DNA of 6,197 nt from Acetobacteraceae bacterium (GCA_947446625.1 CANFIE010000242.1:1-6197), one strand, 5' to 3'; shown: positions 1-6,197, numbered from the stretch's first letter. Program-made: numbers and translations. The notes: a model not told the origin generated them from the letters alone.

Positions 1-558
1 AAGGTCCAGCCCCGCTGTCGGTTCGTCCAGTATCACCACCTTGGGCCGCAGCAGCAGAATGCGCGCCAGGCCAATGCGCCGCTGCTGCCCGCCCGAAAGT
101 TCATGCGGGTAGCGCTGGCCCAGCGCCGGGTCCAAGCCCACGGCGCGCAGAATCTCGGCAATGCGTGCCTCGCGCTCGGCAGCATCCGTCACGCCATGGA
201 TCAGCAGCCCCTCTCCCAGCGTCGCGCCCACGCGCCACCAGGGGTCCAGCGCCGCGCCGGGGTCCTGGTGCACATACTGCACGGCGGCGCGCTGCTGCCG
301 CGCCAGGGCGGGCGCCGCGCCGGAAACCACCTGGCCTTCCAGCCGTATCTCGCCGGCGCTTTCCTGCTGCAGCCCAAGCAGCGTGCGCGCCAGCGTGGTC
401 TTGCCGCAGCCGCTTTCGCCCACAATGCCAAAGGTGTTGCCAGCGCCAATACTCAGCGAAACGCCATCAACCGCGCGCACCCCGGCACGCCGCCGCAACA
501 GGCCGCGCCGCGCCCCCAACTCCACCACCAACTCGGTCGCGCCGATGATCTCAGACAA
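1..558 (-). CDS. Peptide-type ABC importer ATP-binding protein, DppF/OppF-like (partial, C-terminus beyond left edge)
   Basis: This is the second of two nucleotide-binding subunits that hydrolyse ATP on the cytoplasmic face of the importer. Only the first 186 residues are in the window. Visible motifs are Walker A GESGCGKTT (residues 47-55), the Q-loop at Q98 in YVHQDPGAALDP, the ABC signature LSGGQ (154-158) and Walker B VVILDE (174-179). The H-loop and the C-terminal oligopeptide-type domain lie off the window. I chose the TTG at 558 because GGAGG sits 6 nt upstream; an in-frame ATG at 579 would add seven residues (PCRRWR-type sequence) and has no better support. The start overlaps the end of the preceding ATPase gene by 8 nt, which implies translational coupling. 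Walker A ends KTT rather than the more common KST, which should still bind ATP. The N-terminal part before Walker A contains an Arg-rich stretch (GLLRRRAG, 19-26), as often seen in OppF-type subunits. The assignment to the F-type rests mainly on gene order. Confidence 0.93.
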   Translation of the reverse strand, partial: MSEIIGATELVVELGARRGLLRRRAGVRAVDGVSLSIGAGNTFGIVGESGCGKTTLARTLLGLQQESAGEIRLEGQVVSGAAPALARQQRAAVQYVHQDPGAALDPWWRVGATLGEGLLIHGVTDAAEREARIAEILRAVGLDPALGQRYPHELSGGQQRRIGLARILLLRPKVVILDEPTAGLDL

Positions 559-1540
559 GCGCCACCTCCGGCAAGGCATCGGCGTGGAACGGGCAGGCCA
601 CGCGGCTGCCGTCAAAAATTCGCACCGCTTCCGGCACCGAGCGCGCACAACTCGGCCGCGCTATCGGGCAGCGCGGATGAAACCGGCAGCCCGGCGGTTG
701 CGCCGTGGCCGCCGGCACCGTGCCGGGAATGCCAATTAAATCCGTCGCCCGGTCCGGGTGGCAGGCCAGCAGCATGCGCGCATAGGGGTGGCGCGGGTCG
801 GCCAGCACATTGCCGGTGGGGCCAAGCTCGGCCACGCGCCCGGCATACAGCACCGCCACATCCTCACACACCGCCGACAGCACGCCGAAATCATGCGTCA
901 CGAACAGCAGCGCCATGTTGCGCTCGGCGGTCAGGCCGCGCAGCAGCGCCAGAATCTCGCGCTGCGTCGTCACATCCAGCGCCGTGGTCGGCTCATCCGC
1001 CACCACCAAATCCGGGTCGCAGGCCAGGGCCGCGGCAATCAACAGGCGCTGGCGCTGGCCGCCGCTGAACTCATGCGGATACTTGTCCAGCGCGTTATGC
1101 GCATCGGGCAATTGCACCGCGTTGAACAGGCTGATGAGCTTCTTCCGGTGATCATCCCGCGTGCCCGGCGCGTGCCGCCGCATGCCCTCCAGCAACTGGT
1201 CGCCGGCGCGAAACACCGGGTTCAGCGACCGGAACGGGTCCTGCGGAATGAAGCCGATGCGCCCACGCACCGGCTTGCGCAGAATATCCTCGCCCTGGAA
1301 CAACACCTGTCCGCTCGGCACCATGGCGCCCTTGGGCAGAATGCCCAGAATGGCGCGCAGCAGCGTGGACTTGCCGCAGCCACTCTCGCCCACCACGCCC
1401 AGCGTGCCACCCGGCGGCAGGTCGAAGGAAACCCCATCCAGAATCCGCGCCAGCCCGGCATCGGTGCGGATATGCACGGCCAGGTCGCGCACGCTCAGCA
1501 GAGCCTGCCGCTCAGGCGGGTCGGGCAGCATGTCGCTCAT
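551..1540 (-). CDS. Peptide-type ABC importer ATP-binding protein, DppD/OppD-like, with C-terminal cysteine motif
   Basis: This is the first nucleotide-binding subunit, 329 residues, the usual full length for DppD/OppD proteins. Motifs in order are Walker A GESGCGKST (51-59), the Q-loop IPQDPFRSLNP (Q100), signature FSGGQ (158-162), Walker B LVVADE (178-183) with catalytic E183, D-loop around ALD (187-189), and the H-loop THD with H216. The C-terminal region carries the oligopeptide/dipeptide-specific domain, with the hallmark CRFHPRCP (285-292). Four cysteines, C285, C291, C298 and C316, match the pattern that in OppD/DppD relatives is known to hold a [4Fe-4S] cluster. I chose the ATG at 1540; the reading frame stays open far upstream, but only as a shadow of the permease gene. 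The stop codon TGA of the DppC-type permease shares its A with this ATG (1-nt overlap). A GAGG lies 11 nt upstream, somewhat distant, so translation probably relies on coupling. It pairs with the DppF-like subunit as a heterodimer; the substrate is unknown. Confidence 0.96.
   Translation of the reverse strand: MSDMLPDPPERQALLSVRDLAVHIRTDAGLARILDGVSFDLPPGGTLGVVGESGCGKSTLLRAILGILPKGAMVPSGQVLFQGEDILRKPVRGRIGFIPQDPFRSLNPVFRAGDQLLEGMRRHAPGTRDDHRKKLISLFNAVQLPDAHNALDKYPHEFSGGQRQRLLIAAALACDPDLVVADEPTTALDVTTQREILALLRGLTAERNMALLFVTHDFGVLSAVCEDVAVLYAGRVAELGPTGNVLADPRHPYARMLLACHPDRATDLIGIPGTVPAATAQPPGCRFHPRCPIARPSCARSVPEAVRIFDGSRVACPFHADALPEVALV
565..569 (-). promoter_or_regulatory. Ribosome binding site deciding a TTG start
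   Basis: On the minus strand GGAGG occupies these bases, 6 nt before the TTG at 558-556. It lies inside the last codons of the upstream ATPase gene. This near-perfect Shine-Dalgarno sequence at ideal spacing is the reason for preferring the TTG start over the ATG at 579. Confidence 0.65.
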
Positions 1541-2370
1541 CAGCGGGACCGCCTCAGGCGCGGGTCGGCCACGTCGCGCAGGCCGTCTCCCAACAGGTTG
1601 AAGCCCAGCACCAGCAGCAGAATCGCCAACCCCGGGAAGGTGGCGAACCACCAGCTTTCCGGCAGATGCTGCCGCGCCTCGGCCACCGCCAGGCCCCAAT
1701 CCGGGCTGGGCGGCGCCGCGCCCACGCCGAGGAACCCCAGTATGGCCGCGGTGAGAATGGTGAAGCCCATGCCGATGGTGGCGCGCACCAGCACCGCCGG
1801 CGCCGCATTCGGCAGCACATGCAGCAGCAGTATGCGCGTGGGCGTCGCGCCAATGCCGGCCAGCGCATCCACAAACAGCGCGCCGCGCAGCCGCCGCGTT
1901 TCGGCATAAACCGTGCGGGTGAAAAACGGCCAATAGGTCAACGAAAGCGCCAGCATGGCGGTGCCCAGGCCCGGCGACATCAACTGCCCCAGCGCCAGCG
2001 CGAGGATCAACTGCGGCACGGCCAGGAACACATCGGTCACGCGCATCAGCACGTCGGAAACCCAATTGTCGCGCCAGCCGGCCAACAGGCCCATCGGCAC
2101 ACCAATCAGCATGCTGGCGCCCACCACCGCCACCGCCACGGCAATGGCATTGCGCGTGCCCAAAATGATGCGCGAGAGGATATCTCGCCCCAGATAGTCG
2201 GTGCCAAACGGAAACTCCGCGCTCGGCGGCTTCAGACGTTGCAGCAAATGGCTCTCAAAGGCGTCCTCCGGGTAGGGCGCCAGCCAGGGGGCAAAGGCCG
2301 CCACCACCAGCGCGAACAGCACTATCGCCAGCCCCAGGCTGGCCACCGGGTCGCGCAGCAGCTTCCTCAC
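1540..2370 (-). CDS. Peptide-type ABC importer permease, DppC/OppC family
   Basis: This is the second integral membrane subunit, 276 residues, normal for DppC-type permeases. An N-terminal membrane segment (about 11-31) is followed by the family landmark FGTDYLGRD (55-63). Hydrophobic helices then lie at about 75-98, 113-131, 136-155, 190-218 and 243-262. The cytoplasmic coupling loop that contacts the ATPases is at about 167-188 (DALAGIGATPTRILLLHVLPN), the EAA-type motif with its conserved Gly and LPN. The C-terminus NLLGDGLRDVADPRLR (258-273) is the standard ending of this family. The start is GTG at 2370, supported by GGAG 8 nt upstream. It overlaps the stop of the DppB-type gene in a 4-nt GTGA junction, and its own stop overlaps the next ATG by 1 nt. 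Family assignment is firm; the transported compound cannot be told from the sequence. Confidence 0.96.
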   Translation of the reverse strand: MRKLLRDPVASLGLAIVLFALVVAAFAPWLAPYPEDAFESHLLQRLKPPSAEFPFGTDYLGRDILSRIILGTRNAIAVAVAVVGASMLIGVPMGLLAGWRDNWVSDVLMRVTDVFLAVPQLILALALGQLMSPGLGTAMLALSLTYWPFFTRTVYAETRRLRGALFVDALAGIGATPTRILLLHVLPNAAPAVLVRATIGMGFTILTAAILGFLGVGAAPPSPDWGLAVAEARQHLPESWWFATFPGLAILLLVLGFNLLGDGLRDVADPRLRRSR

Positions 2371-3380
2371 TTCATCTGCTCCGCCACGCGCGGGTCCACC
2401 AGGGCTTGCGCCACATCCACCAGCACATTCACCACGGCATAAACCACGCCCACCACCAGTGTCACCGCCAGCAGCGCCTTGTAATCCGCCGCCAGAATGG
2501 CCTGCACGGCGTAGGTACCCAGGCCGGGCCAGTCAAAAATCGCCTCCACCGCCACGGCGCCCGAGATCAACGCGCCGAACAGCAGCCCCACCTGCGTCAC
2601 CGTCACCGTCACGGCGTTGCGCAGCACGTAGATGGTGGCCAGCCGAAACGGGCTGTACCCCGCCGCCCGGGCGTACAGCACAAAATCCTTCTGCAAGGTC
2701 TCCAGCACGCCGGACCGGGTGAAGCGCGCAATGCTGGCCAGCCCCGGCAGGCACAGCGTCACCGCCGGCAGCACCAAATGCCGCAGCGCATCCACGAACA
2801 AGTCCAGCCGCCCGGCCAGAAGACTGTCGAGCAGATACAGCCCCGAGAAACCCGGCGGCACGCCCAGCGCCACATCAATGCGCCCGCGCAGCGGCAGCAG
2901 TTCCCATTCCATGCAGAACAGCAGTTGCAGCATGATGGCCAGCCAGAAGCCGGCAATGGCCAGCCCGCCCACTGAAAGCAGCCGCACGATCTGATCGACC
3001 GGCCCGTTATGGTCCAGCGCCGCCACCAGCCCCAGCGGCACCCCCAGCACCACCGAAAGAAACCGCGCCACAAAGGTGAGTTCCAGCGTGGCCGGCAAGC
3101 GGAAGCCAATCTCCTCCGCCACCGGCCGCCCGGTGAAGATGGAACTGCCGAGGTCGCCGGTCAGCACCTGGCGCACATGTGTCACGGCCTGGCGCCACAT
3201 GGGTTGGTCCAGCCCGTAGCGCGTGCGTATCTCCGCCACTTGCGCCGGGGTTGCCGCGTCACCCGCCAGCATGGCGGCGGGGTCGGCGGGTATCACCCGG
3301 GTGAGCACGAAGGTCAGCAGCACCAGCCCCAGCAGGGCCGGCAATGCCAGCAGCACGCGCCGCAGGATAAACCGCGCCAC
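2367..3380 (-). CDS. Peptide-type ABC importer permease, DppB/OppB family
   Basis: This is the first integral membrane subunit, 337 residues, typical of DppB-type permeases. It opens with a membrane helix (about 8-29) after the usual ARFILRR basic start, then the periplasmic loop with DLGSSIFTGRPV (76-87) and RLPATLEL (94-101). Further helices are near 102-121, 136-156, 202-218, 262-280 and 303-327. The EAA coupling loop is clear: DFVLYARAAGYSPFRLATIY (232-251), followed by RNA. The C-terminal VDVAQALVDPRV (321-332) is the family's normal ending. The start is GTG at 3380, 3 nt after the TAG of the binding-protein gene. Only a weak AGG precedes it, so expression probably depends on coupling to the upstream gene. 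The long periplasmic stretch between about 157 and 200 is usual for this subfamily. It forms the heterodimeric channel with the DppC-type subunit. Confidence 0.96.
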   Translation of the reverse strand: MARFILRRVLLALPALLGLVLLTFVLTRVIPADPAAMLAGDAATPAQVAEIRTRYGLDQPMWRQAVTHVRQVLTGDLGSSIFTGRPVAEEIGFRLPATLELTFVARFLSVVLGVPLGLVAALDHNGPVDQIVRLLSVGGLAIAGFWLAIMLQLLFCMEWELLPLRGRIDVALGVPPGFSGLYLLDSLLAGRLDLFVDALRHLVLPAVTLCLPGLASIARFTRSGVLETLQKDFVLYARAAGYSPFRLATIYVLRNAVTVTVTQVGLLFGALISGAVAVEAIFDWPGLGTYAVQAILAADYKALLAVTLVVGVVYAVVNVLVDVAQALVDPRVAEQMK

Positions 3381-3383
3381 AGC

Positions 3384-4946
3384 CTATTCGCTCAGCGACA
3401 TCAGGCGCAGTTCACCACCCGAGCCAACTGGCGAGAAGCTGTAGCCCTGCACCCGCCGCGTCAGGCCGCGCAGGTTCACCGTGTTGTACACCCAGATATC
3501 CGGGCTCTCGCGGAAGATGATGGCGGTGGCCGCGGCATACAGCTCCTGCCGCTCGGCCTGGACCACGCTGTTGCGGGCGCGGGTCAGCAGGCGGTCAACC
3601 TCGGGGTTGGTGTACCAGCTGCTGGCCTTCCAGGTGCCATGGAAGCGGCTGTCATACATCTGGCCAACCCAGTTCTCGGGGTCGATGAAGTAGGCGCTGA
3701 CCCAGTGCACCCACATATCCGGCGTGGTGGTGGCCTGCGCCGTGGCGGTGACGATGCCGGCAAAGGTGTTCGGCACAATCTTCAGGTTCACGCCCACGCG
3801 GCGCAGATCAGCCTGGAACATCTGGGCCGCCTGCACGGTCTGCTCCAGCTCGGTCTGCACATGGATCTCAATCTCGCGGTTCAGCGGCACGCCGGCGGCA
3901 CGCGCCCGGTCGCAATGCTGCCGCGCCAGCGCCAGGTCGAACTTGTAGGGCTGCATCCCCGCCGGGTTGCCCCACAGGTTGTTCGGGTTGGGCCCGGCAT
4001 TCCGCACCACCAACCCCTTCAGGATAATCTCGTTGAAGCCCTCATAGTTGAAGGCATGCGCGAAGCAGAGCCGCACATCCAGGTTGTTGAACGGCGCCTT
4101 GCTGTTGTTCATCCGCAGCAGGAACACGCGCATCGACTGATCCTGCGCCACGCGGGTGCGCGGGTTGCGGTTCACCCGCTCCACCTGGTCGGTGGGCAGG
4201 TAGCTGTCGGTGCTGTCAATTTCGCCGCGCATCAGGCTCAGCACGCGGGTGCTGGTTTCCATCACCGGGCGGCTGCGCACCTGGTCAATCGGCCGCTGGT
4301 TGTGGCCCCAGCCCATGAAATGCTCAGGGAAGCGCTGCATATCCAGCGCCACCCGCGCCTGATAGTTGCCCGCATTCACCACATAGGCGCCCGAGCCGGC
4401 ATCGTTCGAGGCCATCCACTCGGCGCCCCAGTCATTGTTCTTCACATGCGGGGCAATCGCGCGCGGGTTCACAATGGCCACAATCGGCATGGCCGCCAGG
4501 AAGGGGCCGTAGCTCTGGCTCAGCACGAAGCGCACGGTATGCGCATCCGGCGCGGTCACGTTCTCCGGTGCCAGCACCGGGGTGAAGGCCGCGGCCGGCG
4601 CCCGCTTCAGCGCCAGCAGCCGGTGGAAGCTGTAAACCACATCGGCGGCGGTCAGGTCGCTGCCGTCGTGGAACTTCACGCCCCGGCGCAGCTTGAACTC
4701 CCAGGTCAGGCCGTCGGTCGAAACCGTGTGGCTCTCGGCCAGCCAGGGCACCAGGTCATTGCCCTGGTAGCGGTACAGCCCATCATAGGCATTCAGCAGC
4801 ACAAACTGGCTCGGCACGTCGAACACCACGTGCATGTCCAGCGTGGCGGGCAATGTGTCGCCCCATACCAGCGGGCGCGGCTGCGCGCCGGCTGGTGGCG
4901 TGGCAAACAGCATCAAGGCGGCGAACAACGCGGCGAACAGGCGCAT
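3384..4946 (-). CDS. Periplasmic solute-binding protein of a peptide-type ABC importer (SBP family 5, DppA/OppA-like)
   Basis: This extracytoplasmic receptor delivers substrate to the permeases; it has 520 residues, normal for family 5 binding proteins. The N-terminus is a Sec signal peptide: MR, a hydrophobic core LFAALFAALMLFA (3-15), then a likely cleavage after AGA (19-21), giving a mature start at Q22. There is no lipobox cysteine, so it should be a soluble periplasmic protein. The family signature is clear: LTWEFKLRRGVKFHDGSDLT (80-99), then AADVVYSFHRLLALK. Earlier YDGLYRY (54-60) and the DLVPWLAES block (64-72) are also typical. The C-terminus has the usual RVQGYSFSPVG near the end. 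I chose the ATG at 4946 because it precedes the signal peptide and has GGGGGAG 7 nt upstream; the frame stays open to 5240, but that extension would bury the signal sequence. It is the first gene of the operon. Ligand identity cannot be inferred: dipeptide, oligopeptide, opine or other small compounds are all possible. Confidence 0.95.
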   Translation of the reverse strand: MRLFAALFAALMLFATPPAGAQPRPLVWGDTLPATLDMHVVFDVPSQFVLLNAYDGLYRYQGNDLVPWLAESHTVSTDGLTWEFKLRRGVKFHDGSDLTAADVVYSFHRLLALKRAPAAAFTPVLAPENVTAPDAHTVRFVLSQSYGPFLAAMPIVAIVNPRAIAPHVKNNDWGAEWMASNDAGSGAYVVNAGNYQARVALDMQRFPEHFMGWGHNQRPIDQVRSRPVMETSTRVLSLMRGEIDSTDSYLPTDQVERVNRNPRTRVAQDQSMRVFLLRMNNSKAPFNNLDVRLCFAHAFNYEGFNEIILKGLVVRNAGPNPNNLWGNPAGMQPYKFDLALARQHCDRARAAGVPLNREIEIHVQTELEQTVQAAQMFQADLRRVGVNLKIVPNTFAGIVTATAQATTTPDMWVHWVSAYFIDPENWVGQMYDSRFHGTWKASSWYTNPEVDRLLTRARNSVVQAERQELYAAATAIIFRESPDIWVYNTVNLRGLTRRVQGYSFSPVGSGGELRLMSLSE

Positions 4947-4953
4947 GACCAGT

Positions 4954-4960
4954 CTCCCCC
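4954..4960 (-). promoter_or_regulatory. Ribosome binding site of the binding-protein gene
   Basis: On the minus strand GGGGGAG occupies these bases, 7 nt before the ATG at 4946. It fixes the start just ahead of the signal peptide. It overlaps an 8-bp palindrome CCCCGGGG (4957-4964) that could partly sequester it in RNA, though this is weak. Confidence 0.7.
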
Positions 4961-5084
4961 GGGGTATGAGACGGCGGCAGTCTGCGGGGCCACAATGCCT
5001 CCATGCAAGCCCCGACCGCCGGAATTCCGCTCCCGCCAGAGGCAGTTTGCCCCTGGACACGCCAAGCCCGCCCATACTGCCCGC

Positions 5085-5113
5085 TTCACGCGCAGCCACA
5101 GCGGGCCTAGGCT
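5085..5113 (+). promoter_or_regulatory. Candidate sigma-70-type promoter for the oxygenase gene
   Basis: TTCACG (5085-5090; four of six matches to TTGACA) is followed after exactly 17 bp by TAGGCT (5108-5113; three of six matches to TATAAT, keeping the key first T, second A and last T). Transcription would begin near 5120, leaving a leader of about 23 nt that contains the ribosome binding site. The match is modest, and promoters in GC-rich bacteria are hard to call by eye. Confidence 0.3.
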
Positions 5114-5128
5114 TGCCGCAGACACGCT

Positions 5129-5134
5129 GAGGAG
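5129..5134 (+). promoter_or_regulatory. Ribosome binding site of the oxygenase gene
   Basis: GAGGAG lies 8 nt before the ATG at 5143. An in-frame TTG at 5137 is only 2 nt from this element and is therefore unlikely to be the start. Confidence 0.8.
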
Positions 5135-5142
5135 ATTTGTCC

Positions 5143-6147
5143 ATGGTCGACCAAATCCCGGTCCTCGACCTTGCCCCGCTACTGGCCGGAGAGGCCGGCG
5201 CCGTTGCCACATTGGGCGAGCAGCTGGGCCGCGCCTTCACCGAGGTTGGCTTCTACACCGTGAAGAACCACGGCGTGGCCGAAAGCCTGGTGCAGGCCGT
5301 CTTTGCCGAGGCCGAGCGCTTCCATGCGCAAAGCCTGGACGCGAAAATGGCCATGGAGTTTGACCAGCACAACACCGGCTACCTGCCGATGCGCGGCGCC
5401 ACCACGCGCATGAACGCCATCGGCACGGTCTACAAGCCCAACGCCAATGAGGCGGTGTTCTTCAAGCGAGACCTGCCTGCCAACCACCCCGACGTGCTGG
5501 CCGGCCGCCGCTTCCGCAACACCCAGCGCTGGCCCGCCCTGCCCGGTTTCCGCAGTGTGGTGAATGACTACTCCGCCGCCATGGAAGCGCTCGGCCTGCG
5601 CCTGCTGCCGCTGTACGCCGCCGCCCTGGGCATGCCGCATGACTTCTTCACCCAGCGCTTCCAGGACCCCATGTTCACCCTGCGAATGACGCATTACCCG
5701 CAGCAGGACCCCACCACCGCCGACCAGGAATGGGGCCTGGCGCCGCATGCCGATACCAGCTTCATGACGATTTTGGCGCAGAACAAGGTGCCTGGCCTGG
5801 CCGTGATGCTGCCTGACGGCCGCTGGCTGGACGCCCCTGCCCCCGCCGGCACCTTCCAGGTGAATGGCGGCATGATGCTGCACCGCTGGAGCAACGGGAA
5901 GTTCCTGGCCACGCCGCATCGCGTCACCAACCGCAGCGGCAAGGAACGCTACGCCATCCCCTTCTTCATGGATGCCGACTACGACACGGTGATGGAGCCG
6001 CTGCCCACCTGCGTGGACGCCGCCCACCCGGCGCAATGGCCGCCCTACACCTATATTGAGTTCATGAATGAATACACCGGCCGCAACTACGCCGAGCGTG
6101 AGGCCCAGCGCCGCGCCAAGGGCGAGGTTGAGTTGCAGGGCGCCTAG
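5143..6147 (+). CDS. 2-oxoglutarate/Fe(II)-dependent dioxygenase, isopenicillin N synthase-like family
   Basis: This is a cytoplasmic non-haem iron oxygenase of 334 residues, the usual length for the family. The N-terminal DIOX_N region shows IPVLDLAPLL (5-14) and the characteristic GFYTVKNHGV (36-45). The C-terminal double-stranded beta-helix domain has the iron-binding facial triad H202-x-D204 (in APHADTS) and H259 (in ATPHRV), with spacing normal for the family. R269, ten residues after the distal histidine, is the expected 2-oxoglutarate carboxylate ligand. The usual RxS motif reads R269-Y-A271 here, with Ala in place of Ser. The block before the distal histidine, VNGGMMLHRWSNGKF, corresponds to the family's VNxGDxLxxWTNG, with the common Asp replaced by Met. 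Relatives hydroxylate, desaturate or cyclise amino acids, peptides, flavonoids and hormones, so the reaction is open. The ATG at 5143 has a good ribosome site. It is divergent from a peptide-type importer operon, suggesting that it may act on the imported compound. True beta-lactam synthesis is not implied: no other genes of that pathway are present. Confidence 0.93.
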   Translation: MVDQIPVLDLAPLLAGEAGAVATLGEQLGRAFTEVGFYTVKNHGVAESLVQAVFAEAERFHAQSLDAKMAMEFDQHNTGYLPMRGATTRMNAIGTVYKPNANEAVFFKRDLPANHPDVLAGRRFRNTQRWPALPGFRSVVNDYSAAMEALGLRLLPLYAAALGMPHDFFTQRFQDPMFTLRMTHYPQQDPTTADQEWGLAPHADTSFMTILAQNKVPGLAVMLPDGRWLDAPAPAGTFQVNGGMMLHRWSNGKFLATPHRVTNRSGKERYAIPFFMDADYDTVMEPLPTCVDAAHPAQWPPYTYIEFMNEYTGRNYAEREAQRRAKGEVELQGA

Positions 6148-6197
6148 ATTCCACTTGCCGCCGGGGCATCAGCGGCGCGACCCTCCAGGGCAATAAC
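6148..6197. other. Non-coding tail after the oxygenase gene; no gene seen
   Basis: Fifty bases follow the TAG stop. They contain a short GCCGC (6157-6161) / GCGGC (6172-6176) inverted pair and a CCCTCCAGGG hairpin-like stretch (6181-6190), but no T-tract. I cannot call a terminator or the beginning of another gene before the window ends. Confidence 0.5.

Larger units (their letters stand above)
4947..5142. promoter_or_regulatory. Divergent intergenic region between transporter operon and oxygenase gene
   Basis: These 196 bp separate two divergently oriented genes and must contain the promoter(s) for both, unless one is internal elsewhere. Visible elements are the two ribosome binding sites, a candidate sigma-70-type promoter towards the oxygenase (5085-5113), a perfect 10-bp palindrome CGGAATTCCG (5020-5029), and a GCCCGC/GCGGGC inverted pair (5079-5084 and 5101-5106). 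I find no convincing -35/-10 pair pointing towards the transporter operon. No regulator gene is beside it, so any specific regulator must be encoded outside the window. Confidence 0.75.

Noticed and set aside
1541..2065. An N-terminal extension of the DppD-type ATPase into the permease gene.
   Set aside because: The extension is an out-of-frame reading of the permease; the ATG at 1540 overlaps the permease stop and gives a normal-length ATPase.
103..2442. Several long plus-strand open frames (about 190-380 codons) opposite the ATPase and permease genes.
   Set aside because: All are antisense to genes with complete family motifs, and their translations are low-complexity Arg/Ala/Pro/His-rich sequence without recognisable domains.
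4947..5240. A 98-residue N-terminal extension of the binding protein in the same open frame.
   Set aside because: It would place a clear Sec signal peptide in the interior and would run across the oxygenase start; the ATG at 4946 has a strong ribosome binding site.
3009..5363. A 784-codon open frame on the plus strand running antisense to the binding protein and part of the DppB-type permease.
   Set aside because: Its translation is a His/Gln/Arg/Gly-rich mixture with no domain, it spans the intergenic region and runs into the oxygenase gene in another frame, and the opposite strand encodes well-conserved proteins. It is a GC-bias shadow.
5179..6036. A 285-codon minus-strand open frame opposite the oxygenase gene.
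   Set aside because: The plus strand encodes an intact dioxygenase with all metal ligands; the antisense translation shows no family features and no evident ribosome site.
5143..6147. A beta-lactam biosynthesis function suggested by similarity to isopenicillin N synthase.
   Set aside because: The family name covers many unrelated reactions in bacteria, and no peptide synthetase, epimerase or acyltransferase gene is in the window.
6157..6190. A possible transcription terminator after the oxygenase gene.
   Set aside because: The GCCGC/GCGGC arms are short, the loop is long, and no run of T follows.

Overview
The window is GC-rich coding DNA with strong G/C preference at third codon positions and frequent GTG/TTG starts. 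The proteins are typical of Gram-negative bacteria: the binding protein has a plain Sec signal peptide and no lipobox. This suggests an alphaproteobacterium, perhaps of the Acetobacteraceae/Rhodospirillales type, but that placement is an impression from codon use and protein flavour, not a demonstrated assignment.

Layout. Positions 1-4946, all on the minus strand, hold a five-gene ABC importer operon of the dipeptide/oligopeptide/nickel (Dpp/Opp, PepT) class. In transcription order it reads: periplasmic binding protein (4946-3384), DppB-type permease (3380-2367), DppC-type permease (2370-1540), DppD/OppD-type ATPase (1540-551) and DppF/OppF-type ATPase (558 to beyond the left edge, so only its first 186 residues are present). 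The genes are 3 nt apart or overlap by 4, 1 and 8 nt, so they are almost certainly co-transcribed and translationally coupled. Three of the five use non-ATG starts (GTG, GTG, TTG). A 196-bp divergent intergenic region (4947-5142) follows. On the plus strand at 5143-6147 lies a complete non-haem iron, 2-oxoglutarate-dependent dioxygenase of the isopenicillin-N-synthase-like family. The last 50 bp (6148-6197) show no gene.

How the parts fit. The binding protein captures a solute in the periplasm, the two permeases form the membrane channel, and the two ATPases drive uptake. The divergent cytoplasmic oxygenase could oxidise the imported compound or a breakdown product of it. The substrate cannot be read from the sequence. 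Peptides are the default guess, but this transporter class also moves opines, glutathione, nickel chelates, sugars and other small molecules. No regulator gene is present in the window.

I see no mobile element, RNA gene, CRISPR array or clearly novel system. The points most worth a second look are the transporter-oxygenase pairing, the RxS-to-RxA change in the oxygenase's 2-oxoglutarate-binding motif, the four-cysteine C-terminal motif of the first ATPase, and the TTG start of the last gene.
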